Part shown: piece after piece, positions 6,871-14,868 of the stretch
Position numbering within the stretch: position 1 is the stretch's first letter
Layout of the letters: each line of letters begins with the position of its first letter
Assembly (NCBI GenBank): GCA_014377015.1
Contig: JACMQL010000001.1
Coordinates: 1 to 52,645 of the forward strand
Length of the DNA: 52,645 nt
Direction of reading: 5' to 3'
From: Actinomycetota bacterium
GTDB lineage: Bacteria > Actinomycetota > Actinomycetes > Nanopelagicales > Nanopelagicaceae
The notes under the pieces: generated by a model
Seen by the model: only the letters and a program-made list of their open reading frames with translations
Database searches by the model: none
What the model was told of the DNA's origin: nothing
Program-made: the position numbers and the translations under genes

Positions 6871-7631
6871 CAATGCATCACGAATCCGCCGTCAACGGGA
6901 ATTGTGGCACCAGTGACGTAGGAAGAGGCATCGCTCACGAGCCAGACGAGAGTTGCGGCTAATTCCACCGGATCGCCCAAACGGCCGGCCGGCGTGAACT
7001 GTTTCACCATTTCTATAGTTTCGATCGAAAGTTGATCTGACATTTCTGAAGGAAAGAATCCCGGGGCTAAAGCATTGACTCGGATTCCTTTTCGTCCCGT
7101 CCATTGTGCTGCCAAATCCTTGGTTAATCCAATAAGTGCAGCCTTGCTCGATGTATATGCGGCTTGCGGAAGTCCGCCAGTGCGCAATCCGAGCACGCTG
7201 GAAATATTGACAATCACTCCCCCTTCTTTGGCGGCTCGCGCAAATGATTGCGCCATCCAGTAGGCGCCCATCAAATTGACATCGAGAACTGCACGAAATT
7301 GATCTGGAGTCTCATGCGTTGCCGGTACGGCAGTTCCGATGCCCGCGTTATTTACCAAAATATCGACATGACCGAAAGCTTCAATCGCTTTCGCGACAAG
7401 GGCGGCGCAATCGGCCGGTTTTGAAACATCTGTCGTCTGTACTACGCAACGCCGTCCGGCACTTTCGACTAATTTGGCGGTCTCTTCCAATCGATCTGTT
7501 CGCCGCGCCCCAAGTACTACGTCGGCACCTGCTTCGGCCAGCGCCTGCGCAAAGGCAACTCCTAAGCCCGATGAAGCCCCCGTGACAATGGCAACTTTCC
7601 CATCGAGTCGAAAACGATCAAGAATCGGCAT
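6870..7631 (-). CDS. Short-chain dehydrogenase/reductase
   Basis: A 253-residue classical SDR. TGASSGLG at about residue 18 binds NAD(P), NNAG follows at about 92, the catalytic Ser lies in NISSV, Tyr/Lys lie in YTSSK, and IPVDGGF closes the C-terminus. It resembles the FabG / 3-hydroxyacyl or glucose dehydrogenase group; substrate cannot be assigned from sequence. It is divergent from the acyl-CoA dehydrogenase/kinase/alcohol dehydrogenase operon, with 53 bp between starts. An SDR also accompanies the kinase and acyl-CoA dehydrogenase in the levulinate (lva) pathway, so a role in the same hydroxyacid route is plausible. Confidence 0.9.
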   Translation of the reverse strand: MPILDRFRLDGKVAIVTGASSGLGVAFAQALAEAGADVVLGARRTDRLEETAKLVESAGRRCVVQTTDVSKPADCAALVAKAIEAFGHVDILVNNAGIGTAVPATHETPDQFRAVLDVNLMGAYWMAQSFARAAKEGGVIVNISSVLGLRTGGLPQAAYTSSKAALIGLTKDLAAQWTGRKGIRVNALAPGFFPSEMSDQLSIETIEMVKQFTPAGRLGDPVELAATLVWLVSDASSYVTGATIPVDGGFVMH

Positions 7632-7684
7632 GAGATCTCCATCTTTACTAGCACTTAATTAGCAACTATGCGTACGGTACTCCT

Positions 7685-8914
7685 ATGGAATTCAATCTCA
7701 CCCCACGAGCGAGTGAATATCTAAATCGTCTGCAATTCTTCATGGACACTGAGGTTTTTCCTGCTGAAGAAGTTTTCGAGCGCCAGCGCAAACAATTAAT
7801 CGAGGCAGGGACGCCACATCTGCAACCTCCGATTCTCGAACAGTTGAAAGTATCTGCACGGAAGCAGGGATTGTGGAACCTATTCCTACCTGAATCGCAG
7901 GATCCCGAGCATGGACTCTCAGTCACGGATTACGCCTCACTGGCAGAACTCACCGGTTGGTCCCCCGAATTGGCGCCATACGTGCTTAATTGCGCCGCGC
8001 CTGATACCGGAAATATGGAAGTGCTCCACCTCTTCGGAAGTGAGTCGCAAAAGCGCCTATGGCTGGATCCTCTTCTCAACGGAGAAATTCGGTCTGGGTT
8101 TGCGATGACAGAACCGGATGTTGCATCAAGTGATGCGAGAAATATTGCAACCACCATCGAACGCGTCGGCGACGAATACATCATCAATGGCACAAAATGG
8201 TGGACTACAGGAGCGATGGCTTCCCGCTGCAAATTACTGATTGTTATGGGAAAAACTAATCCGCTAGCTGATGCTTATCATCAGCAGTCAATGGTCTTGG
8301 TCCCAACGGATACACCGGGGGTAGAGATAAAAAGAAACCTCACGATTTTTGGTTACACGGATCAGCACGGTCATGCGGAGATTTCTTTCACAGATGTTCA
8401 CGTCCCGGTTGGCAATCTCATTGGAGAAGAGGGAGCAGGTTTTGCTATCGCGCAGGCTCGATTGGGACCTGGTCGCGTGCACCACTGCATGCGAGCAATC
8501 GGCACCGCCGAAAGGGCTCTCTCACTTATGGTCGAACGTTCACTCTCACGAGTGGCTTTCGGTAAAGAACTTGCACAACAAGGAGTCGTCCAAGAGTGGA
8601 TTGCACGTTCTCGAGTTGAAATTGAGCAAGCTCGCCTGCTTGTACTAAAGACAGCTTGGTTGATCGACACGGTCGGGGCAAAGCAAGCTCGCAAGGAAGT
8701 GGCCGCAATTAAAGTGGTGGTTCCAAATATGGCCCTCAAAGTTGTTGACCGGGCAATTCAAACTTTCGGTGGCGCCGGAGTCAGTCAAGACACACCTCTT
8801 GCAGCAATGTACGCAGGTTTGCGCACTTTGCGGATCGCAGATGGACCCGATGAAGTACACCTTCGCGATATCGCACGACTCGAATTGAAAGAACATCAGC
8901 ACCGAGTGCTATGA
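7685..8914 (+). CDS. Acyl-CoA dehydrogenase, ACAD10/11-like
   Basis: A 409-residue FAD acyl-CoA dehydrogenase of full length. FAMTEPDVASSDA is the substrate/FAD strand, WWTTGAMA follows, and the C-terminal signature reads FGGAGVSQDTPLAAMYAG...RIADGPDEVH. The GVSQDTPLA and DGPDEVH tail is that of the ACAD10/ACAD11/LvaC group rather than the short-chain beta-oxidation enzymes. ACAD10/11-type enzymes act on 4-phosphoryloxy-acyl-CoAs made by a partner kinase, eliminating phosphate. The next gene is such a kinase, overlapping by 4 bp (ATGA). No ribosome site precedes the start, which may be leaderless. Confidence 0.92.
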   Translation: MEFNLTPRASEYLNRLQFFMDTEVFPAEEVFERQRKQLIEAGTPHLQPPILEQLKVSARKQGLWNLFLPESQDPEHGLSVTDYASLAELTGWSPELAPYVLNCAAPDTGNMEVLHLFGSESQKRLWLDPLLNGEIRSGFAMTEPDVASSDARNIATTIERVGDEYIINGTKWWTTGAMASRCKLLIVMGKTNPLADAYHQQSMVLVPTDTPGVEIKRNLTIFGYTDQHGHAEISFTDVHVPVGNLIGEEGAGFAIAQARLGPGRVHHCMRAIGTAERALSLMVERSLSRVAFGKELAQQGVVQEWIARSRVEIEQARLLVLKTAWLIDTVGAKQARKEVAAIKVVVPNMALKVVDRAIQTFGGAGVSQDTPLAAMYAGLRTLRIADGPDEVHLRDIARLELKEHQHRVL

Positions 8915-9951
8915 GCCTAGAAATCTCCGCCGTTCGCGATGAAGATTCTTTTAGTCTCGAATTGCTACATACCTGGCTTGCTGAACAACTTCCGGGACTA
9001 GTCGGCCCGCCCACCGTTCAACAATTTCGATCAGGCGCATCTAATCTCACTTACTTACTCACGTATCCAGACCGTGAACTTGTTCTACGTCGGCCCCCCC
9101 TGGGAAATAAGGCTGCATCGGCGCATGACATGAAAAGAGAATTCTTGATCCAGCAGCGTTTAAAGCCTGAGTACCCATTGGTGCCGCAAGTAGTTGCGAT
9201 GTGTGAAGACCTCAGTATTTTAGGTTCTAATTTCTATGTGATGGAAAGAATCAACGGAGTCATTTTGCGCCGCGATCCTCCCGCAGGTATTTCGCTGACC
9301 GAGGAACAAACTTCAGCGATCGGCCAAAAGGTAATCGAAGGCTTAGTAAATCTTCACAGTGTGGATGCATCTATTTTGGATGAGTTAAATAAGGGTTCCG
9401 GTTATGTTCGAAGGCAAGTGACTGGTTGGTCACGTCGCTATCGCGCCGCCCTAACAGATGATGTGCCCACAGGTGATGAACTTATGAACTGGCTTGAAGC
9501 GAACCAACCTGCTGATGTTGCTGCGTGCGTCATCCATGGAGACTGGCGCCTCGACAACATGGTGCTGAACATTTCGCAGCAGCCTCAACTACTTGGTGTG
9601 CTGGATTGGGAGTTAGCAACGGTCGGAGACCCACTCATGGATTTAGGCGCCGCTCTGGCATACTGGATTGACCGCGACGACGAATCGGAATTCGCAACTC
9701 TGCGTCGCCAACCCAGCGACTTGCCAGGTATGCCAACCCGATCAGAATTCGTCAGTCGCTATCTCAATAAAACGAATTTTAATTGCGACGACTTCACTTT
9801 CTATGAAATTTTTGGACTGTTTAGATTGTCAGTTATTGCGCAACAAATCTGGGCGCGCTATCGACTTGGCCAAACCACAAATCCTGCCTTTGCCCAGCTG
9901 GGCGCGATGATCAATATCCTGATGAACCGAGCGATGGGAATGATGCGATGA
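8911..9951 (+). CDS. APH-like phosphotransferase (ACAD10/11 kinase type)
   Basis: A 346-residue aminoglycoside-phosphotransferase-fold kinase. The N-lobe has SGASNLTYLL and LVLRRPP, the catalytic loop is VIHGDWRLDNMVL (HGDxxxxN), and the Mg motif is GVLDWELATVGDPLMDLG. This family is fused to the dehydrogenase in eukaryotic ACAD10/11 and appears as LvaA in levulinate-degrading Pseudomonas. There it phosphorylates the hydroxyl of 4-hydroxyacyl-CoA. The tight overlaps with the dehydrogenase (upstream) and alcohol dehydrogenase (downstream, ATGA) support a joint pathway. Antibiotic resistance is not implied by the family name. Confidence 0.9.
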   Translation: MSLEISAVRDEDSFSLELLHTWLAEQLPGLVGPPTVQQFRSGASNLTYLLTYPDRELVLRRPPLGNKAASAHDMKREFLIQQRLKPEYPLVPQVVAMCEDLSILGSNFYVMERINGVILRRDPPAGISLTEEQTSAIGQKVIEGLVNLHSVDASILDELNKGSGYVRRQVTGWSRRYRAALTDDVPTGDELMNWLEANQPADVAACVIHGDWRLDNMVLNISQQPQLLGVLDWELATVGDPLMDLGAALAYWIDRDDESEFATLRRQPSDLPGMPTRSEFVSRYLNKTNFNCDDFTFYEIFGLFRLSVIAQQIWARYRLGQTTNPAFAQLGAMINILMNRAMGMMR

Positions 9952-10961
9952 AGGCGGCGCGCTTCAAAGTTAGCACGCGGGAATTCCAATTGGACGAAAT
10001 ACCAATCCCAACCCCTGACGCCGGTCAAGTTCGGATTGAGGTGATGGCAGCGGGCGTCTGTCTTTCCGATGTGCATCTGCTTTCTGGAATTCTCACCCCC
10101 GCGTATCTCGTAGGTGATGAAGTAACTATGGGGCATGAAGTTGCCGGTTTTGTGGAAGAGATCGGACCTGGGGTAGTTGACTGGGTACTCGGTGATCGCG
10201 TGATCGTCTGCGCAGGTGTGCGCGATTCCAAAAATAGAGTCACTACTTTGGGCTTTGATTACGACGGCGGATTCGCCGAATACGTAGTTGCGGATGTAGC
10301 TACTCTCGTTCGTATTCCAAAGGATCTGCCTTTTGAACAAGCCTGCATAATTCCCGATGCCGTCTCGACACCTTGGGCGGCAATATGCCAAACCGGCCAG
10401 GTTAAAAAAGGTGAAGCCGTTGCAGTATTCGGCATCGGTGGACTCGGAGTTCATGCTGTCCAACTCCTTTCCGTTATCGGTGCTGAACCTGTAATTGCCA
10501 TTGATCCGCTCGAGCAGGCACGCGCGAGATCACTGGCAGTCGGCGCAGATTTTGCGCTTGACCCCTTTGATCCTGATTTCTCTTCTAAGTTCCGGGATGC
10601 CACACAAGGTCGGGGAGTTAACGTTGCTTTTGATTTTGTGGGATCCTCGGTTGTTCGAACCCAAGCTCTCAAGTTATTGGCTGAAGGTGGTCGATTGGTG
10701 ATTGTCGGGCTAGCCAATGAACAAATTGTGATTCCCAATGACATTGCATTTGCCTACAAGAGAACTCAAATCCTCGGACACTACGGCTCTGAACCTTTAC
10801 ATACCCAAGAAATAGTGAATCTTATCGCGGACGGAAAGTTAGACCTGTCAGGTTCTATTTCATCAATCTTGCCATTAGAAAAAATCACAGATGCATTCCA
10901 TCAATTAGAAAACAAAATCAACAACCCAATCCGAATCGTTATCAAACCTAATTCGAATTAA
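9948..10961 (+). CDS. Zinc-type alcohol dehydrogenase
   Basis: A 337-residue medium-chain dehydrogenase/reductase. AAGVCLSDVH (catalytic zinc Cys), GHEVAGFVEEIG and GDRVIVCAG form the N-terminal GroES-like domain. AVFGIGGLGVHAVQLL is the NAD(P) Rossmann loop. The structural zinc lobe with four cysteines seen in classic ADHs is missing; a shortened stretch (VRDSKNRVTTLGFDYDG) stands in its place. It oxidises or reduces an alcohol/carbonyl with NAD(P). It is the third gene of the overlapping dehydrogenase-kinase-ADH operon, and a hydroxyacid or hydroxyacyl-CoA substrate is plausible. It converges on the DinB gene with a 4-bp overlap. Confidence 0.9.
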   Translation: MKAARFKVSTREFQLDEIPIPTPDAGQVRIEVMAAGVCLSDVHLLSGILTPAYLVGDEVTMGHEVAGFVEEIGPGVVDWVLGDRVIVCAGVRDSKNRVTTLGFDYDGGFAEYVVADVATLVRIPKDLPFEQACIIPDAVSTPWAAICQTGQVKKGEAVAVFGIGGLGVHAVQLLSVIGAEPVIAIDPLEQARARSLAVGADFALDPFDPDFSSKFRDATQGRGVNVAFDFVGSSVVRTQALKLLAEGGRLVIVGLANEQIVIPNDIAFAYKRTQILGHYGSEPLHTQEIVNLIADGKLDLSGSISSILPLEKITDAFHQLENKINNPIRIVIKPNSN

Positions 10962-11467
10962 TTTCCGAGACCTTCTGCATCGCGATAAGCCCACAGGTCT
11001 AGTTCATCGAGGTCAATGCCCGGCAATTGGTGCAGCGAAAGTATGGATGCAATCTGCGCACGATGCTCTGTCGCATGATGGATTGACTGCGCCAATACCG
11101 TGGAACGTGCCCGAGAAACCTGAACACCATCTCTGATCCGAGTGACTCTACCTTCCGGAAATGTGGAGGCCACCCGAAGTCGCTCATCAAAGGCAGCACA
11201 CCTCGCGATCATCTCAGTAAAATCACCAGTGGCTGAAGGCACATTGGTTTCATCATCGGCAGGCACGCCATCCAGCGCTCCTGCATAACCGCCCGCCGCC
11301 CGAACTAGGTGCTCAGTAATTGCCACCACAGTCCAATCATCATGAGGCAGTGAGAGATGATATGAAACTTTCGGCCGCCCTTGTAAAGTGGTGAGCAGAT
11401 TCGCATTGGCCCAAGCCATATGACGAAAAAGGGTATCTAAGGTCCAGTTCAGTCCAGTCGTGTCCAT
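10958..11467 (-). CDS. DinB-like metal-binding protein
   Basis: A 169-residue DinB/YfiT-like four-helix bundle protein. The three metal-ligand histidine regions can be seen: FRHMAWANANLL near the N-terminus, TEHLVRAAGG in the middle and QSIHHATEHRAQI near the C-terminus. Members include thiol-dependent S-transferases (mycothiol/bacillithiol) and many uncharacterised proteins. It shares both its ends and its HHATEHRAQ core with the second DinB protein at 31073-31567. The catalytic role is not known. Confidence 0.85.
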   Translation of the reverse strand: MDTTGLNWTLDTLFRHMAWANANLLTTLQGRPKVSYHLSLPHDDWTVVAITEHLVRAAGGYAGALDGVPADDETNVPSATGDFTEMIARCAAFDERLRVASTFPEGRVTRIRDGVQVSRARSTVLAQSIHHATEHRAQIASILSLHQLPGIDLDELDLWAYRDAEGLGN

Positions 11468-11585
11468 ACGTAAATGCTAATTCTTTTGGGCGATATTCCG
11501 GCACTTTTGGAACTGGATTAGATTGCTATTACCCTTCATAGCAGATCAATATTCTTTATAGACCAGCGGCGGGCGGCACATTCTC

Positions 11586-12626
11586 ATGTTGGACTCGGCA
11601 AAGATCAGTTTTGGACTCGACACTTTCGGTGACATGACCGTTGATGATGCGGGCAAGCCTGAAAGCGCCGCCGAAGTCATTCGTCATATCGTCGACCAGG
11701 CAGTTCTCGCTGATTCTCTGGGGCTGAATAATTTCAATATTGGCGAACATCATCGCGATGACTTCTCTGTCTCCGCGCCAGACGTCGTCTTGGCTGGAAT
11801 TGCCACCCGCACCAAAAAGATAATTCTGGGAACTGGAGTGACGGTTCTCTCCAGTGACGACCCGGTTCGCGTATATCAACGATTTGCGACTTTAGACGCA
11901 CTCTCACACGGCCGGGCTGAGATCACTGCGGGACGCGGATCATTTACCGAGTCTTTTCCGCTCTTTGGTTACGAACTTTCCGATTACAACGTGCTCTTCG
12001 AGGAGAAGGTTGAACTTCTCGTGCAATTACTCAGCGAGGGTTCTATCACTTGGTCGGGTACCACTCGCGCTCCACTAACCAACCAGCAGGTCTATCCAAA
12101 AACTGAAGGTGGGCCGATGAGAATGCGCATCGGGGTCGGCGGAACGCCCGAGTCCGCGATTCGCGCCGCGCGTCTCGGTGTTCCAATGGCACTTGCGATT
12201 ATTGGCGGGGACCCGGCACGATTTGCGCCCTTTGCGCAGTTGTACCGAGATTCCTTGCAGCATTTTGGACGAGCACAATTGCCAATCTCTATTCATTCCC
12301 CGGGTTACATAGCCCAAAGCGAGGATGAAGCATACGAAGATTTGTGGCCAAGTTACCAAGTGATGTTCGGTCGCATTGGACGAGAACGAGGTTGGGGCAA
12401 ACCTTCACTAGATCAGTTCATCGCGGAGGCTACGCAAGGCTCGATGTACGCAGGATCACCAGCGAAGATTGCGCCAAGAATTGCATATGCAATAAAGGCA
12501 ATCGGAGCTGCGCGATTCGATCTCAAATACGCAAATGGAACTATGCCCCACAGCAAACTGCTTAAATCAATCGAACTGTATGCAACGGAAGTAGTACCTC
12601 GGGTCCAAAAATTGCTCGCTTCCTAA
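11586..12626 (+). CDS. LLM-class flavin-dependent oxidoreductase
   Basis: A 346-residue luciferase-like monooxygenase (TIM barrel). ADSLGLNNFNIGEHH is the N-terminal LLM motif, followed by the IILGTGVTVLSSDDPVRVYQ and GRAEITAGRG segments that line the flavin site. The IGVGGTPESAIRAARLG part is typical of the group. It uses FMN or F420 supplied by a reductase to oxidise an unknown small molecule. It stands alone on this strand between a DinB gene and an MMPL transporter. The start lacks a ribosome site; a TTTATAG-like -10 lies about 30 bp upstream. Confidence 0.88.
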   Translation: MLDSAKISFGLDTFGDMTVDDAGKPESAAEVIRHIVDQAVLADSLGLNNFNIGEHHRDDFSVSAPDVVLAGIATRTKKIILGTGVTVLSSDDPVRVYQRFATLDALSHGRAEITAGRGSFTESFPLFGYELSDYNVLFEEKVELLVQLLSEGSITWSGTTRAPLTNQQVYPKTEGGPMRMRIGVGGTPESAIRAARLGVPMALAIIGGDPARFAPFAQLYRDSLQHFGRAQLPISIHSPGYIAQSEDEAYEDLWPSYQVMFGRIGRERGWGKPSLDQFIAEATQGSMYAGSPAKIAPRIAYAIKAIGAARFDLKYANGTMPHSKLLKSIELYATEVVPRVQKLLAS

Positions 12627-12670
12627 CTGCACTTCCGAGACAGACACCGTCCCCTCGTTAGACTGCCATA

Positions 12671-14830
12671 ATGTTGGAAACATGGACACGGGCAGTCATA
12701 CGGCGACGGTTCACAGTCGTCCTCACCTGGGCTGCCATCGCCGTTCTTGGATTGATCGCTTCGCCTAAGTTGAGCGAAAACTTGACAACTTCACTAACCG
12801 TGCCAGGTAGCGAATCCGAGCAAGCAGACGACATCATTTCGGAACGCTTTAACGAAAACATTGAAGGCACATTTACTGTCTTCTACAAATTTAAGCAGGC
12901 TACCTCTGTAGAAATTGACGGATTCAAGGTCAAAATCGAGATCGCAGCAGGGGTGATTCCGAGTTCGCAAGTAACGTTGCAACGTGCAGTGGGTGGCATA
13001 CTTTTCGCGAGTATTTCCACACCTTTTTCGTTGCCGCAAGCTGCGGGACATACTGAAGATCTACGTATTGCCCTGGCGCGGCAAGGTCTAAAAGGAGCGC
13101 AGGTAACTGGGCCGCCAGCTATTTATCGCGATGTAACTCCAGTCCTGGCCGACGATCTGCGTCGCGGGCAACTTTTTGCAGTCACTCTGGCACTCATTCT
13201 TCTGCTGCTTTTGTTGGGCTTCTGTCGAGCCGTGATTCTTCCTTTCATCTTTGCCGCGGCAACCATCTCTCTCACAATCGGCATTGTCTTCATGCTTTCG
13301 CATCGACTCCTGATGGTTGTGTACACCCCTAATATCGTCGAGCTCATTGGACTCGGTCTAGCAATCGATTATTCCCTTTTGATCGTTCACCGCTTCCGGC
13401 GCGAAATTATGGATAACGAGGCGATTTCCACGGAAGATGCCATCGTCAAAACTCTCGAAACTGCCGGACGGACGGTGGTGCTCTCTGGACTCAGTGTTTC
13501 AATCGGGCTCGCCACCTTGCTACTTGTACCCGTGCCGTTTGTGCGTTCGCTTGGAGTAGCCGGGTTGATTGTTCCTATTGCATCTCTACTGGCAGCACTC
13601 ACTTTGCAACCTGCACTTCTGTCCTATCTCGGCCGCACCGGAGTGGTCGCTAAGGGCTTTACGGGCCTGATGACGCGCAAAGACTTGAATACTGGATTCG
13701 TTGCCCGACTTGCACAATTCGTGGTCCGTAAGCCTTTGTCAGTAGCGATTTTTTCCGTCGCGACGCTTGCACTTCTTGCCTCGTCTGTCTTGTGGCTACA
13801 GGTAACTCCAAGTTCATTGACGGCACTTCCCGCGGAACTTGAATCATCACAGGCGCTCAATATGGCAACGGGTCGGGCTGGTCCGGGCGTCATCACACCA
13901 CATCAAATAGTCGTAGATCTTGGATCACCGAACAAATTGAAATCTTCCGCAGTTCTTGAAGCTCGGGCACGGCTCTCCACTTTGCTAAAAAAGGATCCCG
14001 AGGTATTCGTGATGGCAGTCGGTGAGAAACCTCCATACGTGGAGCAGACCGGCAGGTATTTCAGAATATTTGTCATCGGACATCACGATATCGGCGCGAA
14101 GCAAACTCAAAAGCTCGTCAAGGATTTGCGTGAAAAATACATCCCTCAGTCGAGGTTCCCATCCGATGCAAAGATCTATATTGGAGGCGCCCCCGCACAA
14201 GGCAGCGACTTACTGAACAGGATTTACAGTTCCTTTCCATGGATTGTGTTGCTCGCTCTTGCGCTCGCCTATTTAACTCTTCTACGCGCTTTCAGATCTT
14301 TAGTTCTGCCGCTTAAGGCAATCATCTTGGACTTGATCTCCGTTGCAGTCGCTTACGCATCACTCGTATTGGTCTTTCGTTTTGGCTTCGCCTCCTCCAT
14401 CCTGGGTACGTATCGTCTCGATCAAATAGAGGCGTGGGTGCTCATTTTTCTGTTTGCCGTCTTGTTCGGACTCTCAATGGACTACGAAGTGTTCATCGTG
14501 GCCAGAATACGCGAAGCGCGACTAAACGGCGCTTCTAATACTGACGCGATCATCGAAGGAATAGTTCATACCAGCGGAGTTGTTACGGCCGCGGCGGTGA
14601 TCTTGGTAGGTGCACTTGGAGGATTCGTTGGCGGACATTTTGCTGGACTCCAGCAACTCGGCATTGGTCTGGCTTGTGGAATTCTTATTGACGCCACCAT
14701 TATTCGTGGCCTGCTTCTTCCAAGCGCGATGGTTTTGCTCGGTCGTTGGAACTGGTGGTTACCTAGTTCGATTGCCAAAATCGCTAAAACTAAAGCCTCG
14801 CCCCTCGAAGATCGAGTGACGAGGCCTTAG
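12671..14830 (+). CDS. MMPL family RND transporter
   Basis: A 719-residue MMPL-type RND transporter of about 12 transmembrane helices in two repeats. An N-terminal helix (residues 15-30) is followed by an extracytoplasmic domain to about 165 and a bundle at 168-315. A second extracytoplasmic domain precedes a bundle at about 515-700. The GLGLAIDYSLLIVHRFR and FGLSMDYEVFIVARIREAR repeats are the conserved proton-relay helices (Asp-Tyr pair). Such transporters export lipids or hydrophobic molecules. ATG follows a TAGACT -10-like hexamer by six bases, so translation may be leaderless. The coding end lies inside the 14783-14837 terminator hairpin. Confidence 0.92.
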   Translation: MLETWTRAVIRRRFTVVLTWAAIAVLGLIASPKLSENLTTSLTVPGSESEQADDIISERFNENIEGTFTVFYKFKQATSVEIDGFKVKIEIAAGVIPSSQVTLQRAVGGILFASISTPFSLPQAAGHTEDLRIALARQGLKGAQVTGPPAIYRDVTPVLADDLRRGQLFAVTLALILLLLLLGFCRAVILPFIFAAATISLTIGIVFMLSHRLLMVVYTPNIVELIGLGLAIDYSLLIVHRFRREIMDNEAISTEDAIVKTLETAGRTVVLSGLSVSIGLATLLLVPVPFVRSLGVAGLIVPIASLLAALTLQPALLSYLGRTGVVAKGFTGLMTRKDLNTGFVARLAQFVVRKPLSVAIFSVATLALLASSVLWLQVTPSSLTALPAELESSQALNMATGRAGPGVITPHQIVVDLGSPNKLKSSAVLEARARLSTLLKKDPEVFVMAVGEKPPYVEQTGRYFRIFVIGHHDIGAKQTQKLVKDLREKYIPQSRFPSDAKIYIGGAPAQGSDLLNRIYSSFPWIVLLALALAYLTLLRAFRSLVLPLKAIILDLISVAVAYASLVLVFRFGFASSILGTYRLDQIEAWVLIFLFAVLFGLSMDYEVFIVARIREARLNGASNTDAIIEGIVHTSGVVTAAAVILVGALGGFVGGHFAGLQQLGIGLACGILIDATIIRGLLLPSAMVLLGRWNWWLPSSIAKIAKTKASPLEDRVTRP

Positions 14831-14837
14831 TTTTAGC
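14783..14837. terminator. Strong bidirectional terminator hairpin
   Basis: Inverted arms GCTAAAACTAAAGCCTCG (14783-14800) and CGAGGCCTTAGTTTTAGC (14820-14837) pair at 17 of 18 positions around a 19-base loop. The loop itself contains a CTCGA/TCGAG pair. A-rich and T-rich arm ends give U-runs in both directions. It overlaps the 3' end of the MMPL gene and lies just beyond the 3' end of the convergent secreted-protein gene. Confidence 0.85.
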
Positions 14838-14868
14838 CATACCCACTAGCTAAATTTGTTGCTGATCC

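Noticed and set aside
8911-9951. Antibiotic (aminoglycoside) resistance phosphotransferase
   Set aside because: Fold only. The context with an ACAD10/11-like dehydrogenase and the DPLMDLG motif point to hydroxyacyl-CoA kinase activity.
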